Assembly (NCBI GenBank): GCA_022616105.1
Contig: JAKEFL010000150.1
Span: 1 to 34,882, forward strand
Length of the DNA: 34,882 nucleotides
Reading direction: 5' to 3'
From: Anaerolineae bacterium
Lineage (GTDB): Bacteria > Chloroflexota > Anaerolineae > Anaerolineales > Villigracilaceae
This document shows, piece by piece, positions 15,174-22,952 of this stretch. The notes below the pieces were generated by a model, which was not told where the DNA came from, ran no database searches, and saw only the letters and a program-made list of their open reading frames with translations. The translations under genes and the position numbers were made by a program. Numbering within the stretch: the stretch's first letter is position 1; every line of letters starts with the position of its first letter.

Positions 15174-15180
15174 GCAATAC

Positions 15181-15405
15181 ATGGTAATGCAGTTGAAGAT
15201 TATTGTTGAAAAGCATTCTGACGGTTATGTTGCCTATCCGCTCGGGCTTAAAGGAGTTGTAGTTGGCGAGGGCGATTCCTATGAAGATGCTCTCAATGAC
15301 GTGAAATCTGCCATTCATTTTCATATCGACACATTTGGGCATGAAGTTTTTGAAGAGGGAGAGGTGCTGGAAGCCTTCGTTGCTGAAGCGGGGGTTACCG
15401 TCTGA
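15181..15405 (+). CDS. hicB: HicB-family antitoxin
   Basis: A 74-residue protein with the partly degraded RNase-H-like fold of HicB antitoxins: LKIIVEKHSDGYVAYPLGLKGVVVGEGDSYEDALNDVKSAI is the classic pattern, with the GYVA strand and the G(D/E)(S/T)xEEA turn. It is short and lacks a recognisable DNA-binding C-terminus. It therefore probably neutralises HicA by direct binding, and its autoregulation is unclear. The stop overlaps the hicA start in TGATG, so the pair is translationally coupled, antitoxin first. It is followed immediately by comEC. Confidence 0.85.
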   Translation: MVMQLKIIVEKHSDGYVAYPLGLKGVVVGEGDSYEDALNDVKSAIHFHIDTFGHEVFEEGEVLEAFVAEAGVTV

Positions 15406-15644
15406 TGGCTAAATTTCCCGTGGATGCTCCAATTGATAAAGTCATCAAGGCTTTTGAAAAATTGGGGTTCCGTCTTATTCGGGAAGGTAATCACATTGCT
15501 ATGCTTCGTGAAAATCCAGATAACACCCGTATGCCGCTTACCATGCCTAATCATCGCAGGATAAAGGGCTCAACTCTACGCACTATTCTGACTCAGTCCG
15601 GAATCTCTCGCGATGAGTTTTTAGACATTTACGAGAAACTGTAA
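15405..15644 (+). CDS. hicA: HicA-family mRNA interferase toxin
   Basis: A 79-residue protein of the double-stranded-RNA-binding-like HicA fold, predicted to cleave mRNA when free of HicB. AFEKLGFRLIREGNHIAML contains the conserved catalytic His (His30) in the GxH motif. The segment PNHRRIKGSTLRTILTQSGISRDEFLDI is the family C-terminus with the KGTLRxIL(K/R)QAGI pattern. Length is usual. It overlaps the antitoxin gene by one base and ends four bases before comEC, so the pair and comEC may form one transcript. Whether the toxin is active cannot be judged from sequence, but no key residue is missing. Confidence 0.88.
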   Translation: MAKFPVDAPIDKVIKAFEKLGFRLIREGNHIAMLRENPDNTRMPLTMPNHRRIKGSTLRTILTQSGISRDEFLDIYEKL

Positions 15645-15647
15645 GGT

Positions 15648-18083
15648 ATGGGGGTCACCACAGACCATTCCACTCCCGCAACATCGCGGTTACAAGAGCA
15701 ACTGACCACACAGCTTCCACTGATGTGGTTTTCGCTTGCGTTTCTCGCGGGGATCATTTTTGGCAGTTTGGTCTCACTGCCGCTTTGGGCACGGCTGGTT
15801 TTAGCAGGTGTATTTCTTGTTCTTGCTTTCGTCACACGCATTTTCCAAAAACAGTTTACTTTTCAATTTCTATCCTTCATCCTTCATCCTTTCTACTTCA
15901 TCCTTCTCTTTTCTCTCTTCCTCGGCGCGGCGCGTTATCAACTCTCCATTCCCAAATTTGACGCCTTCCATATTGCCTTCTTTAACGACCGTGACTTTGA
16001 CTTGCTTATCACAGGGACATTGATCGAACCTCCCGATTATCGTGATAACTATACAAACTTGCGTTTAAGCGTGAGCGCGGTGGATACAGGTGATGGCGAT
16101 CTTTCTGCAAGCGGTTTGCTCCTCGCACGAGTCTCAAACAACCAGACCTTCCAATATGGAGATATCCTGCGCCTGCGCGGAAAATTAGTAACCCCCCCAG
16201 AGAACGAAGAATTCTCTTATCGTGATTATCTTGCCGCGCAGCATATTCATTCATACATGTCCACTGCCAAAGTGACAGTCTTGCCAGATAAGGGAGGCAA
16301 CCCAATATCTTCCGCCTTGTATGCGATCAAAGAGAAATCACTCAACAATATCTATCGCATGTTCCCAGACCCTGAATCATCCCTGCTCGCGGGGATTCTG
16401 CTGGGCGTGGATACAGGTTTGACTCGTGAACTGCAACAAGCCTTCAAGAATACAGGCACCGCACATATTATCGCCATTTCAGGTTTTAACATCAGCATCA
16501 TCGCCGGGATTTTCTTCGCCTTCTTCAGCCGCTTCTTCGGTGAGCGTCGCGGCGCAGTCGTAGCAATCCTCGGAATCGCGCTCTATACATTTGTTGTCGG
16601 TGCAGATGCGGCAGTGGTGCGCGCCGCGATTATGGGAAGTCTTGCATTATTTGCAAAACAGGTGGGTCGCCGCCAGTTCGCGTTGAACACCCTGCTTGCA
16701 GTTGCCTTTGTGATGACTCTATGGAACCCATTATTGGTCTGGGATGTCGGTTTTCAACTTTCATTCTTTGCAACGCTCGGTCTTATCTTATATGCAGATC
16801 CATTTTCACAGTTTGCGGATCAGGTCATTAGAAGATATTTTCCAGCATCTACTGCTGAGCGTTTCGCCGAACTTTTTTCAGAATTCGTTTTGCTTACACT
16901 CGCCGCGCAGTTAACGACAATCCCGATTATGGCTTATCACTTCCAGCGCATTTCACTCGTCTCTTTTATTGCCAATCCGTTCATCCTGCCCGCGCAGCCT
17001 GCAGTAATGATCCTTGGCGGCTTGGCCGTCCTGCTGAGTCTGGTGTGGCTTCCGCTTGGTCAGATCGTGGCGTGGATCACGTGGCCCTTTGTCGTTTACA
17101 CGATCCGCATGGTGGAAATATTTGACCGCGTGCCGCATGGAACTCTTTTTCTTGGGAAGTTCTCCATCTGGTTTGTGATCTTGTTCTACGCGGCGCTTCT
17201 TTTCGTGACTTTTGGCGGATCCCGTTTAAAAGAGTGGTTCCAGTCTGCGAAACGGGATCAGCTCAAGGTCCCGGCGGGAAGCGGACTTGTCGTCCTGGCG
17301 TTGGGCCTGTTACTGATCTGGCGCGTCGCAGTCTCGATTCCCGATAGACTCCTGCACGTCACATTTTTGGATGTTGGTTCTGCAGATGCTGTGTTCATCG
17401 AAACGCCATCGGGAAAATTTATATTGGTCAATGGCGGACCCAGTGTGACGACTCTTTCAGATGAATTGGGGCGAAGAGTGCCTGCGTTCAATCGCAAACT
17501 GGACTGGCTTATTGTCGCCGCCACAGAGGAGGACCAGGTTGCTGCACTGCCGCGCGTGATCGAACGCTATCCGCCAGACGCTGTGTTGTGGAGTGGCAAT
17601 GAGCAGGGATCATTCTCTGCCCGCGTGCTGGACGACTTCCTGACGTTGCAGGATATTCCAGTGACGCTTGCCGAACCGGAGCAAGTGTTGGATTTGGGTG
17701 ACGGCGCGACATTGCAGGTGCTAACAACGGGCCCACGCGGCTCAGTGCTGCTGTTGGAATATAAAAATTTTCGCGGGCTTTTGCCGATCGGGATAAGTTT
17801 TGAAGCAATGGATGAATTAAGAAATGGGACCAGCGTTGGACCCGTGAGCGTGTTGTCGCTTGCTGACTCTGGATACGCTCCCTCAAACCCACCTGAATGG
17901 ATCACCAATTTGAATCCAGAGTTGATCCTGCTGAGTGTGGAAGCGGGAGACAGGGACGGGTTGCCAGATGCTGAAACGCTGGAGACAATCAAAGATTATT
18001 CATTACTGCGCACGGATGAAAGCGGCTGGGTTGAGATCTCTACAAATGGAGAACAGATGTGGGTGAATGTGGAGCGTCAGTAA
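15648..18083 (+). CDS. comEC: ComEC/Rec2-family DNA-uptake channel with degenerate metallo-lactamase domain
   Basis: An 811-residue membrane protein that would move single-stranded DNA across the membrane during natural transformation. It has N-terminal membrane spans, an OB-like DUF4131 region (residues about 115-220), and the Competence domain marked by LLAGILLGVDTGLTRELQQAFKNTGTAHIIAISGFNISIIAG. Further spans follow, with a C-terminal metallo-beta-lactamase-like domain from about residue 568 (VTFLDVGSADAVFIETPSGKFILVNGG). Where the family has the metal motif HxHxDH, this protein reads WLIVAATEEDQVAAL (about 619), so the nuclease-like site looks dead. A 7-bp tandem array encodes FILHPFYFILLFSLF in an early span. 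It directly follows hicA. Start ATG 15648 is weakly supported; ATG 15723 is an alternative. Confidence 0.9.
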   Translation: MGVTTDHSTPATSRLQEQLTTQLPLMWFSLAFLAGIIFGSLVSLPLWARLVLAGVFLVLAFVTRIFQKQFTFQFLSFILHPFYFILLFSLFLGAARYQLSIPKFDAFHIAFFNDRDFDLLITGTLIEPPDYRDNYTNLRLSVSAVDTGDGDLSASGLLLARVSNNQTFQYGDILRLRGKLVTPPENEEFSYRDYLAAQHIHSYMSTAKVTVLPDKGGNPISSALYAIKEKSLNNIYRMFPDPESSLLAGILLGVDTGLTRELQQAFKNTGTAHIIAISGFNISIIAGIFFAFFSRFFGERRGAVVAILGIALYTFVVGADAAVVRAAIMGSLALFAKQVGRRQFALNTLLAVAFVMTLWNPLLVWDVGFQLSFFATLGLILYADPFSQFADQVIRRYFPASTAERFAELFSEFVLLTLAAQLTTIPIMAYHFQRISLVSFIANPFILPAQPAVMILGGLAVLLSLVWLPLGQIVAWITWPFVVYTIRMVEIFDRVPHGTLFLGKFSIWFVILFYAALLFVTFGGSRLKEWFQSAKRDQLKVPAGSGLVVLALGLLLIWRVAVSIPDRLLHVTFLDVGSADAVFIETPSGKFILVNGGPSVTTLSDELGRRVPAFNRKLDWLIVAATEEDQVAALPRVIERYPPDAVLWSGNEQGSFSARVLDDFLTLQDIPVTLAEPEQVLDLGDGATLQVLTTGPRGSVLLLEYKNFRGLLPIGISFEAMDELRNGTSVGPVSVLSLADSGYAPSNPPEWITNLNPELILLSVEAGDRDGLPDAETLETIKDYSLLRTDESGWVEISTNGEQMWVNVERQ
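15872..15920. repeat. Heptamer array (atccttc-type) inside comEC
   Basis: Seven 7-base units: atccttc, atccttc, atccttt, ctacttc, atccttc, tcttttc, tctcttc. They are read as a hydrophobic membrane segment. Similar to the other heptamer arrays in unit length but different in sequence. Confidence 0.65.
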
Positions 18084-18138
18084 GAGCGGCGCTTTCTGGC
18101 TTGTCAGGTGTTATATTTAAGTCAGTCGTTTTTGCGTT

Positions 18139-18163
18139 CTGTCCGCAGTTGAACTGCGGACAG
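18139..18163. repeat. Palindrome CTGTCCGCAGTT-G-AACTGCGGACAG after comEC
   Basis: Perfect 12-base arms with a one-base loop. It lies between comEC and the STAS gene. It lacks a T-run on the plus strand (gagccaac follows), so it may be a repeat or a weak terminator or stabiliser, not a classic terminator. Confidence 0.7.
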
Positions 18164-18198
18164 AGCCAACAGAAGTGTTTAATCAGAGGAGTTGGATA

Positions 18199-18600
18199 AT
18201 GAGCGAACTTATGATCACTACTTCACAGGTTCAAGGCGAGGTGTCGGTGACAATTTTTCACTTGAAAGGTCATCTCCATGGAAGCACTGAAAATCAGCTT
18301 CTTGACCGGGTTCGTCAATCTCATGAAGATGGGTCGAAACATGTTTTACTCGATTTGTCAGAATTGGATGTTCTCTCCAGCGCGGGCTTGCGCGCGATAC
18401 ACAGCATCTTTAATTTACTCACGCCGCCAGGCGATGTTGAGGTGATCCGCCAGCATCGCGAAGAGCCGTATAAATCCCCTTATGTGAAACTGGTCAGCCC
18501 AAATCCTGATATCTACTATATATTGAACATAACTGGCTTTCTGCAGAATCTGCTGATTTACAATAACATGGAAGCCGCAGTCAATTCATTTGCCGCGTAG
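18199..18600 (+). CDS. STAS-domain protein (anti-sigma factor antagonist family)
   Basis: A 133-residue single STAS domain, the fold of SpoIIAA/RsbV antagonists that bind anti-sigma factors in partner-switching systems. The start is set at ATG 18199 because AGAGGAG lies seven bases upstream; the ORF-track start at 18175 has none. HVLLDLSELDVLSSAGLRAIHSIF (residues 48-71) is the core strand and helix, with the SSAGL variant of the DSSGL motif. In simple alignment Ala62 sits where SpoIIAA has its phosphorylated Ser, next to Ser60 and Ser61. No anti-sigma kinase is nearby. The stop overlaps the convergent glycosyltransferase gene by 15 bases. The partner is unknown. Confidence 0.85.
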   Translation: MSELMITTSQVQGEVSVTIFHLKGHLHGSTENQLLDRVRQSHEDGSKHVLLDLSELDVLSSAGLRAIHSIFNLLTPPGDVEVIRQHREEPYKSPYVKLVSPNPDIYYILNITGFLQNLLIYNNMEAAVNSFAA

Positions 18601-19707
18601 AGAGTTCAGCGCCTTTACGAATGTCCCGACCATTTTTTCGATATTGATTTCCTCCTTGACGATCCGATACGACTCTTCCCCCATCGTTCGCAGGCGCGCT
18701 ACATCCGATAGCGCGTCTTTCATTGTGGATAGAAGCGTGTCAAAGTCGTCAGGCGGGATCTGCCAGCCGTTTTCTTTGCGGACCAAATCATCCTGTGTGC
18801 CATCGCCTTGCGCGACGATGACAGGGAGTCCATAACTCATCGCCTCCTGCACAGCCAGCCCGCCGGTTCCAGGCAGGACGAAGAGGTCTGCTTCCGTAAA
18901 ATAAGGTTTTAGCTCAGCCCCATGCTTTGCTCCAACAAATTCTGTAGCCGGGTAAATTTCACTCGCGAGTGATTCAAGCGCGTCGCGTTCAGGTCCGTCT
19001 CCGACGATGACGAGGCGTGGCTGTGATTCCATTTCCGCGCAGGCGCCCAGCAAAAGATCCACATTTTTACGGAATTGCAGGCGCCCAACGAAAAGGATGC
19101 AAGGTTGAGCCTGCCCTGACTGGCGAAGCCGTGTCGAAGGGTTGAAAGTTTTTGGACGATCTGGCATGAGCCAGGCTGGCGCGGGAGAAACAGAATTATG
19201 TGCGACGAAAAGGTTATCCAGCGGAAACCCCTCTCTTGCATATTCGTCCGCGCCGCGCTGGCTGTAACAGATCATCGCGTCGAATTGCCTCAGGAAGGCT
19301 AGTCTTCCCTGCTGGCGCAAGCCGCGAACAGGTGGCGAACCCAATCCCCAGCCAATGACTGGTTTGTTTTGTTTATGCATCCACTTCACCGCAGAAGGTG
19401 TGGAGAGATAACGCGGATTGGCTTCCACGATCAATGCGTCGGGATTCCATTCTTTCAGCCAATCTGTCAGTCCGCGTTGATAACAGAGATAGAGTGAACC
19501 ACCAAACAAATGAATGTTGTGATCCAGCCTGTAATAAGTGATCCGCAATTTGTCGGTGGTGGTGATGCCTTCACTTCGTCTTGGCAAACCAGTAAACAGA
19601 CTCATCCCACCTTCGCAGGCAGAGTTGAGCAGTTCAAAGAATGGCACGCGATAATTTGGTAGCACACGTTGTTGCAAGGCAAGCTTGCCGTGAAAGATGG
19701 TTTTCAT
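18586..19707 (-). CDS. GT4-family glycosyltransferase with in-frame repeat
   Basis: A 373-residue GT-B glycosyltransferase. The start ATG at 19707 forms an ATGA overlap with the stop of the upstream membrane protein, so it is preferred to 19722. The donor domain shows CILFVGRLQFRKNVDLLLGA, PRLVIVGDGPERDALESLA, ADLFVLPGTGGLAVQEAMSYGLPVIVAQGDG and DLVRKENGW, the E(x7)E-type signature of GT4. Residues about 188-202 (NPSTRLRQSGQAQPC), just before the donor domain, are encoded by an interspersed repeat. The inter-domain linker is a position that would tolerate it, as in the 973 gene. It is the distal gene of the second glycan cluster. Donor and acceptor are unknown. Confidence 0.85.
   Translation of the reverse strand: MKTIFHGKLALQQRVLPNYRVPFFELLNSACEGGMSLFTGLPRRSEGITTTDKLRITYYRLDHNIHLFGGSLYLCYQRGLTDWLKEWNPDALIVEANPRYLSTPSAVKWMHKQNKPVIGWGLGSPPVRGLRQQGRLAFLRQFDAMICYSQRGADEYAREGFPLDNLFVAHNSVSPAPAWLMPDRPKTFNPSTRLRQSGQAQPCILFVGRLQFRKNVDLLLGACAEMESQPRLVIVGDGPERDALESLASEIYPATEFVGAKHGAELKPYFTEADLFVLPGTGGLAVQEAMSYGLPVIVAQGDGTQDDLVRKENGWQIPPDDFDTLLSTMKDALSDVARLRTMGEESYRIVKEEINIEKMVGTFVKALNSLRGK
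19103..19145. repeat. In-frame repeat (GAGCCTGCCCTGA...TCGAAGGGTT) in GT4
   Basis: On the plus strand gttgagcctgccctgact, ggcgaagccg, tgtcgaagggtt. It shares its outer blocks with the GT87 insertion at 14446-14486 in inverted orientation. It encodes STRLRQSGQAQ between the two halves of the glycosyltransferase. Confidence 0.75.
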
Positions 19708-21158
19708 AAGATCGGCTTGCAACGCGTGAATATGACCGCGTCCTTATCGCGATATTGTTCGCACCATTCGCCTGAGGCTTCAACTGCCTGCACGAGAATT
19801 AGCTGTGAATGTAAGGAGAGCAGCAATAAATTGATCCTGTCTTTATCAAGCAATGATTCCCATTGAGGTCGCGCGGAGGAGATCATTTGATACTTGCCCC
19901 AATGTTCGGGAGGGTAGGCGTTGAAACGGTTGTCAATCCATAAGAGACGGGAGGGTAACGCGAAAGAGAGATAGCTGCTGAATGTGTATTCCGCGAAAAG
20001 AGGTCCCGGTAGATCAGGATGTCCCTCAAGCCATTGAGTTGCCGCAATAGGCGTGGTTGCTTCATGGTAAGGAGGCGGGCTATCCTTCCACCAGGATTCG
20101 CGGATGCCGGGTAACATCATCAATGGTAACACCAGTATCAACCCTGACAGAATAAAGTTGAAAGTCGGTTTTGAATTTGCAGGGACCGACTCGCGCCTGA
20201 ATGACTTTAGTAGCTCAGTAAGCAAGGCTCCGCTCAATACTGTCATGATGAACATAAACCATATCACATAACGTAAACCCGAAAGAGCAAGCCACCCGAA
20301 GCCGAGGAACCATATCCATTCCAATGAAGATAAACGGCGCTGTGAAAGTGCAACAAGAGGAATGAAAAGTAAAAGCCAGCCAAAAAAGATATTCATCTGC
20401 CAGCCTGCATTTACAGGTGGCTGCCATTCTGTTGCATACAATTGATCGGAAGGGGAAGCCAGCATATCGGGAACAAACTCCCAGACAAATATACCGCGTG
20501 GATTGATGAATGTTGCTACAAGAGATAAGCCAAGCCAGATGGCAAGTTTTTTGCGATCTCCCGCGCCAAATATTAGAGCTGACCCCATCAAAACAAAAGC
20601 CAATATAAAAGAGCCATGCAGGTTTGCCCATAACAGGCTCGCAATTGGCAGTATCCATAGTGATTTATCGCGTCCATTGTGCCAATGCCATAACACGAAA
20701 AAGGTGACAGCAAACAACGGGTATGCAAATATCTGTGGCCGCATCGACCAGTTCATACTGCTGGATAATCCCAGAAGGATGATGAGAAGTGTAGCGAGTT
20801 TAGGTTCTGTGCCTGCATCATGTGTGAGCATCCAGATCAAGCCATAAGCAATGGCAATGGAGATTCCTCTTAATAGATAGGTAAGTGTCGCGCCTCCCGC
20901 ATTATGTGCCAGCCAGAAAATTACAGCTGAGAGCCAGGGTTGATAAAAAATTGGCCTGTCAGGATAGGTATAACTCAAGGTATCAACTGTTGGCACTGTG
21001 CCTGATTCGATAATGTCCTTTCCAATCCGCACATACCACCAGTAGTCATGAGGCGTAATCGACAAAAATAGAGCAATGGGCAATAGAACGAGCAGCGCCA
21101 GACTGAGCCAGAGAAAATCATAACTATGGGAATAGTGATTGCCCATCTGCCAGACCAT
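19704..21158 (-). CDS. Large multi-pass membrane protein, GT-C-like
   Basis: A 484-residue protein with about ten to eleven hydrophobic spans, then a soluble C-terminal region. The first outer loop contains TPHDYWWYVRIGKDIIESGTVPTVDTLSYTYPDRPIFYQPWLS. It resembles the first loop of GT-C glycosyltransferases of the dolichyl-phosphate-mannose type, with an acidic residue (PHDYWW) where the catalytic Asp lies. The C-terminus has LFAEYTFSSYLSFALPSRLLWIDNRFNAYPPEHW and so could be an acceptor-binding domain. I cannot name the family more precisely. The first codons (MVWQM) come from an octamer repeat, so MGNHYSHS at 21146 is an alternative start. The stop overlaps the next gene in ATGA, so the two are coupled. 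Confidence 0.72.
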   Translation of the reverse strand: MVWQMGNHYSHSYDFLWLSLALLVLLPIALFLSITPHDYWWYVRIGKDIIESGTVPTVDTLSYTYPDRPIFYQPWLSAVIFWLAHNAGGATLTYLLRGISIAIAYGLIWMLTHDAGTEPKLATLLIILLGLSSSMNWSMRPQIFAYPLFAVTFFVLWHWHNGRDKSLWILPIASLLWANLHGSFILAFVLMGSALIFGAGDRKKLAIWLGLSLVATFINPRGIFVWEFVPDMLASPSDQLYATEWQPPVNAGWQMNIFFGWLLLFIPLVALSQRRLSSLEWIWFLGFGWLALSGLRYVIWFMFIMTVLSGALLTELLKSFRRESVPANSKPTFNFILSGLILVLPLMMLPGIRESWWKDSPPPYHEATTPIAATQWLEGHPDLPGPLFAEYTFSSYLSFALPSRLLWIDNRFNAYPPEHWGKYQMISSARPQWESLLDKDRINLLLLSLHSQLILVQAVEASGEWCEQYRDKDAVIFTRCKPIL

Positions 21159-21188
21159 TTGCCTATTTGCTTATTTGCTCACTTGGAA
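21157..21188. repeat. Octamer array bridging two genes
   Basis: Four 8-base units: atttgcct, atttgctt, atttgctc, acttggaa. On the minus strand they encode the end of the NTF2-like protein (SEQISK), its TAG stop and the first ATG of the following membrane protein. Confidence 0.7.
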
Positions 21189-21609
21189 TATGCGGCGCTT
21201 GCCAGGCTGGGGATTTATGTACATGGACGACTTTCCACGCGCCACCTTGTTTAATCATCACGCGGCTCTCATTATGAGATGCCACCTTCACACCTTCAGG
21301 AGATGCCGTGCTGATTAACAACGTATAACTTGCGATGGCTGTATCACCATAGACTTGAATACGCAGATTGGACAGATCGAATCGTGTCGGAGATTTCGCT
21401 TTGCCCTCCGAGCCAAAGACTGTGCCACGCTCGGCATTGGAGGTCATCATGAATTCGTGAAAGTGAAGCCCATCAATGCGATGAGGTGTGATCCACCATT
21501 CGTAGAGGGTCAGGTCTTCGGCGGTGGTTTCAGCGTAAGTCAATGTGTCATTATTCTGTATGGATTGTAAATGCTTTTTCAGAAATGTGATGATCTCATC
21601 GTTGGACAT
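21163..21609 (-). CDS. NTF2-like (SnoaL/DUF4440, CaMKII-association-type) protein
   Basis: A 148-residue protein of the cone-shaped NTF2-like fold. The start at ATG 21609 (MSNDEIITFLKKHL) has AGGAG seven bases upstream, unlike the longer ORF start at 21675. The order helix IITFLKKHLQSIQNNDTLTYAETTAEDLTLYEWWI, then HRIDGLHFHEFMM, NLRIQVYGDTAIASYTLL and ESRVMIKQGGAWKVVHVHKS matches DUF4440/CaMKII-association-type proteins as I remember them. Members include small enzymes and dimerisation domains, so no reaction can be assigned. It is co-directional with glycosyltransferases on both sides. The last residues and stop codon come from an octamer repeat. Confidence 0.75.
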   Translation of the reverse strand: MSNDEIITFLKKHLQSIQNNDTLTYAETTAEDLTLYEWWITPHRIDGLHFHEFMMTSNAERGTVFGSEGKAKSPTRFDLSNLRIQVYGDTAIASYTLLISTASPEGVKVASHNESRVMIKQGGAWKVVHVHKSPAWQAPHIPSEQISK

Positions 21610-21633
21610 AATGACTCCTGTTTCCAAATAACA

Positions 21634-21761
21634 TCGGTGGTTGAGATGCAAGCAGTCAAAACCACCAGTAAGCAAAGGAATTTTGTTACAAGACTTCTTT
21701 TACTGCCATGCTGGTTTCGATATGGCGACGAGAGAGTATCGCCGCCTACTCAACCAGCGGA
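21634..21761. repeat. Composite repeat with GGTGGTTGAG / CTACTCAACCAGCGGA ends
   Basis: The left end ggtggttgag and right end ctactcaaccagcgg are inverted. ctggtttcgatatggcgac resembles the ctggtctcgatacg of the 7003-7140 copy. The interior between 21650 and 21710 differs. It separates the NTF2-like gene and the GT gene and ends directly at the stop codon of the latter. Confidence 0.72.
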
Positions 21762-22769
21762 TTATTCCAATAAAACCTTGAGATATTCATCCACCATTTT
21801 ATCCAAAGCAAATTCAGATTCAGCACGCTTGCGCGCGGAATTGCGAAAGCGCGTTTGATCTTCCAAAACCTCCGCAGCTGCATTTGCCAGCGTGGGAATA
21901 TCAGGTTTTTCCAGCTTCCACTCATTCGCGCCATAAGGAACGATTCTGCCGGCATTACCTTGAACGATCTCGGATAGTGAACCTGTATCGAAGCCAATCA
22001 CGGGCAGGCCACAAGCCAATGCTTCGATGACTGAGTTCGGGCATGGCGGATTTACTTCTGAGGAAAATAAAAGATGTGATGAACGCATGAGCCATGGAAT
22101 TTGCTCGCGAGGGATTGCGTTCATAAATTTGATGCGAAAAGCATTCTGGTGCTTCAATTTGTTTTGTGTATGAGAGTCTACGCGGCCAACAATAAATAAT
22201 TCGATTTTGAATTTATTTGAAAGAGCATGAGAAAGCTTGACGGCATGATGTAACCCTGAATCCAAACCACCAGCCAGACTTCCCTCCACGACCAGGAGGC
22301 GAATATGCTGAGATGGGCGTTCATGCAAACCATCGGGTGTGTATCTGCTCAGATCAACCCCGTTCAGAATCACTGATGAAGGAACGCGTGCAATGCCATA
22401 CCAGTCCTCCCACCAGCGTTTGATGAATTGACTTTGGTAAATTACGTGGTCAGCAAATCTTGCGCGAATGAAAGAGAGATTGGCATTTCCATAAATCGCG
22501 CGAATAGTATAACGAAACCCCGCCCAGCGAACTCGATGCACCCAGTTGATGCCATCGAGTCGCTGCACGATACGCGTCCCGCGCCGCCTCGCTTTCCATA
22601 ACGGAAGCAGGTTCTTCGTCCCCGCGAGAACGAGAATGGCATCCGCTCCTTGTGATGGATCATAGGTCACATCCACACCGCGCGCGCGCAATCCATCTTC
22701 AAACTTGAGTCGGAAAGATGCAACTCCAGCAAGCCCATCCACTCGGGGTACGATGCAAATGCGGGGCAT
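21762..22769 (-). CDS. GT4-family glycosyltransferase
   Basis: A 335-residue GT-B glycosyltransferase without repeat intrusions. The N-terminus MPRICIVPRVDGLAGVASFRLKFEDGLRARG carries the GGxxxF-like acceptor-domain loop. The middle VILNGVDLSRYTPDG marks the domain boundary. The C-terminal HLLFSSEVNPPCPNSVIEALACGLPVIGFDTGSLSEIVQGNAGRIVPYG is the E(x7)E donor-binding block. It is the first gene of the minus-strand glycan cluster. The ATG at 22769 has only a weak ribosome site. The TAA is adjacent to a composite repeat. Substrates are unknown. Confidence 0.87.
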   Translation of the reverse strand: MPRICIVPRVDGLAGVASFRLKFEDGLRARGVDVTYDPSQGADAILVLAGTKNLLPLWKARRRGTRIVQRLDGINWVHRVRWAGFRYTIRAIYGNANLSFIRARFADHVIYQSQFIKRWWEDWYGIARVPSSVILNGVDLSRYTPDGLHERPSQHIRLLVVEGSLAGGLDSGLHHAVKLSHALSNKFKIELFIVGRVDSHTQNKLKHQNAFRIKFMNAIPREQIPWLMRSSHLLFSSEVNPPCPNSVIEALACGLPVIGFDTGSLSEIVQGNAGRIVPYGANEWKLEKPDIPTLANAAAEVLEDQTRFRNSARKRAESEFALDKMVDEYLKVLLE

Positions 22770-22788
22770 GAGTTAATTATACTTTCCC

Positions 22789-22914
22789 ACGTCATTGCAA
22801 GCCGTCCTGAGCGGAGCCGCCGTTCCGAGCGTAGCGAGCGCGGCGCAGTCGAAGGAGGGCGAAGCAATCCCCAACATGATGTTGGAGACTGCTTCCCATA
22901 GGTCGCAATGACGT
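22789..22914. repeat. 126-bp composite element with inverted ACGTCATTGC ends
   Basis: It starts acgtcattgc and ends gcaatgacgt (10-bp exact inverse). The interior holds ctgagcggagccgccg, cgagcgtagcgagcg and ccaacatgatgttgg. It is related to 2998-3152 at both ends. It lies between the divergent GT4 and aminotransferase genes and would be transcribed by neither if the promoters are proximal. Confidence 0.78.
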
Positions 22915-22952
22915 AATAAAGGATTCTGTGGTTAAATTGAACTGGAGGCCGA

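Noticed and set aside
16185-16202. C7 homopolymer in comEC as phase-variable tract
   Set aside because: Seven C residues are short for slippage and nothing else supports switching.
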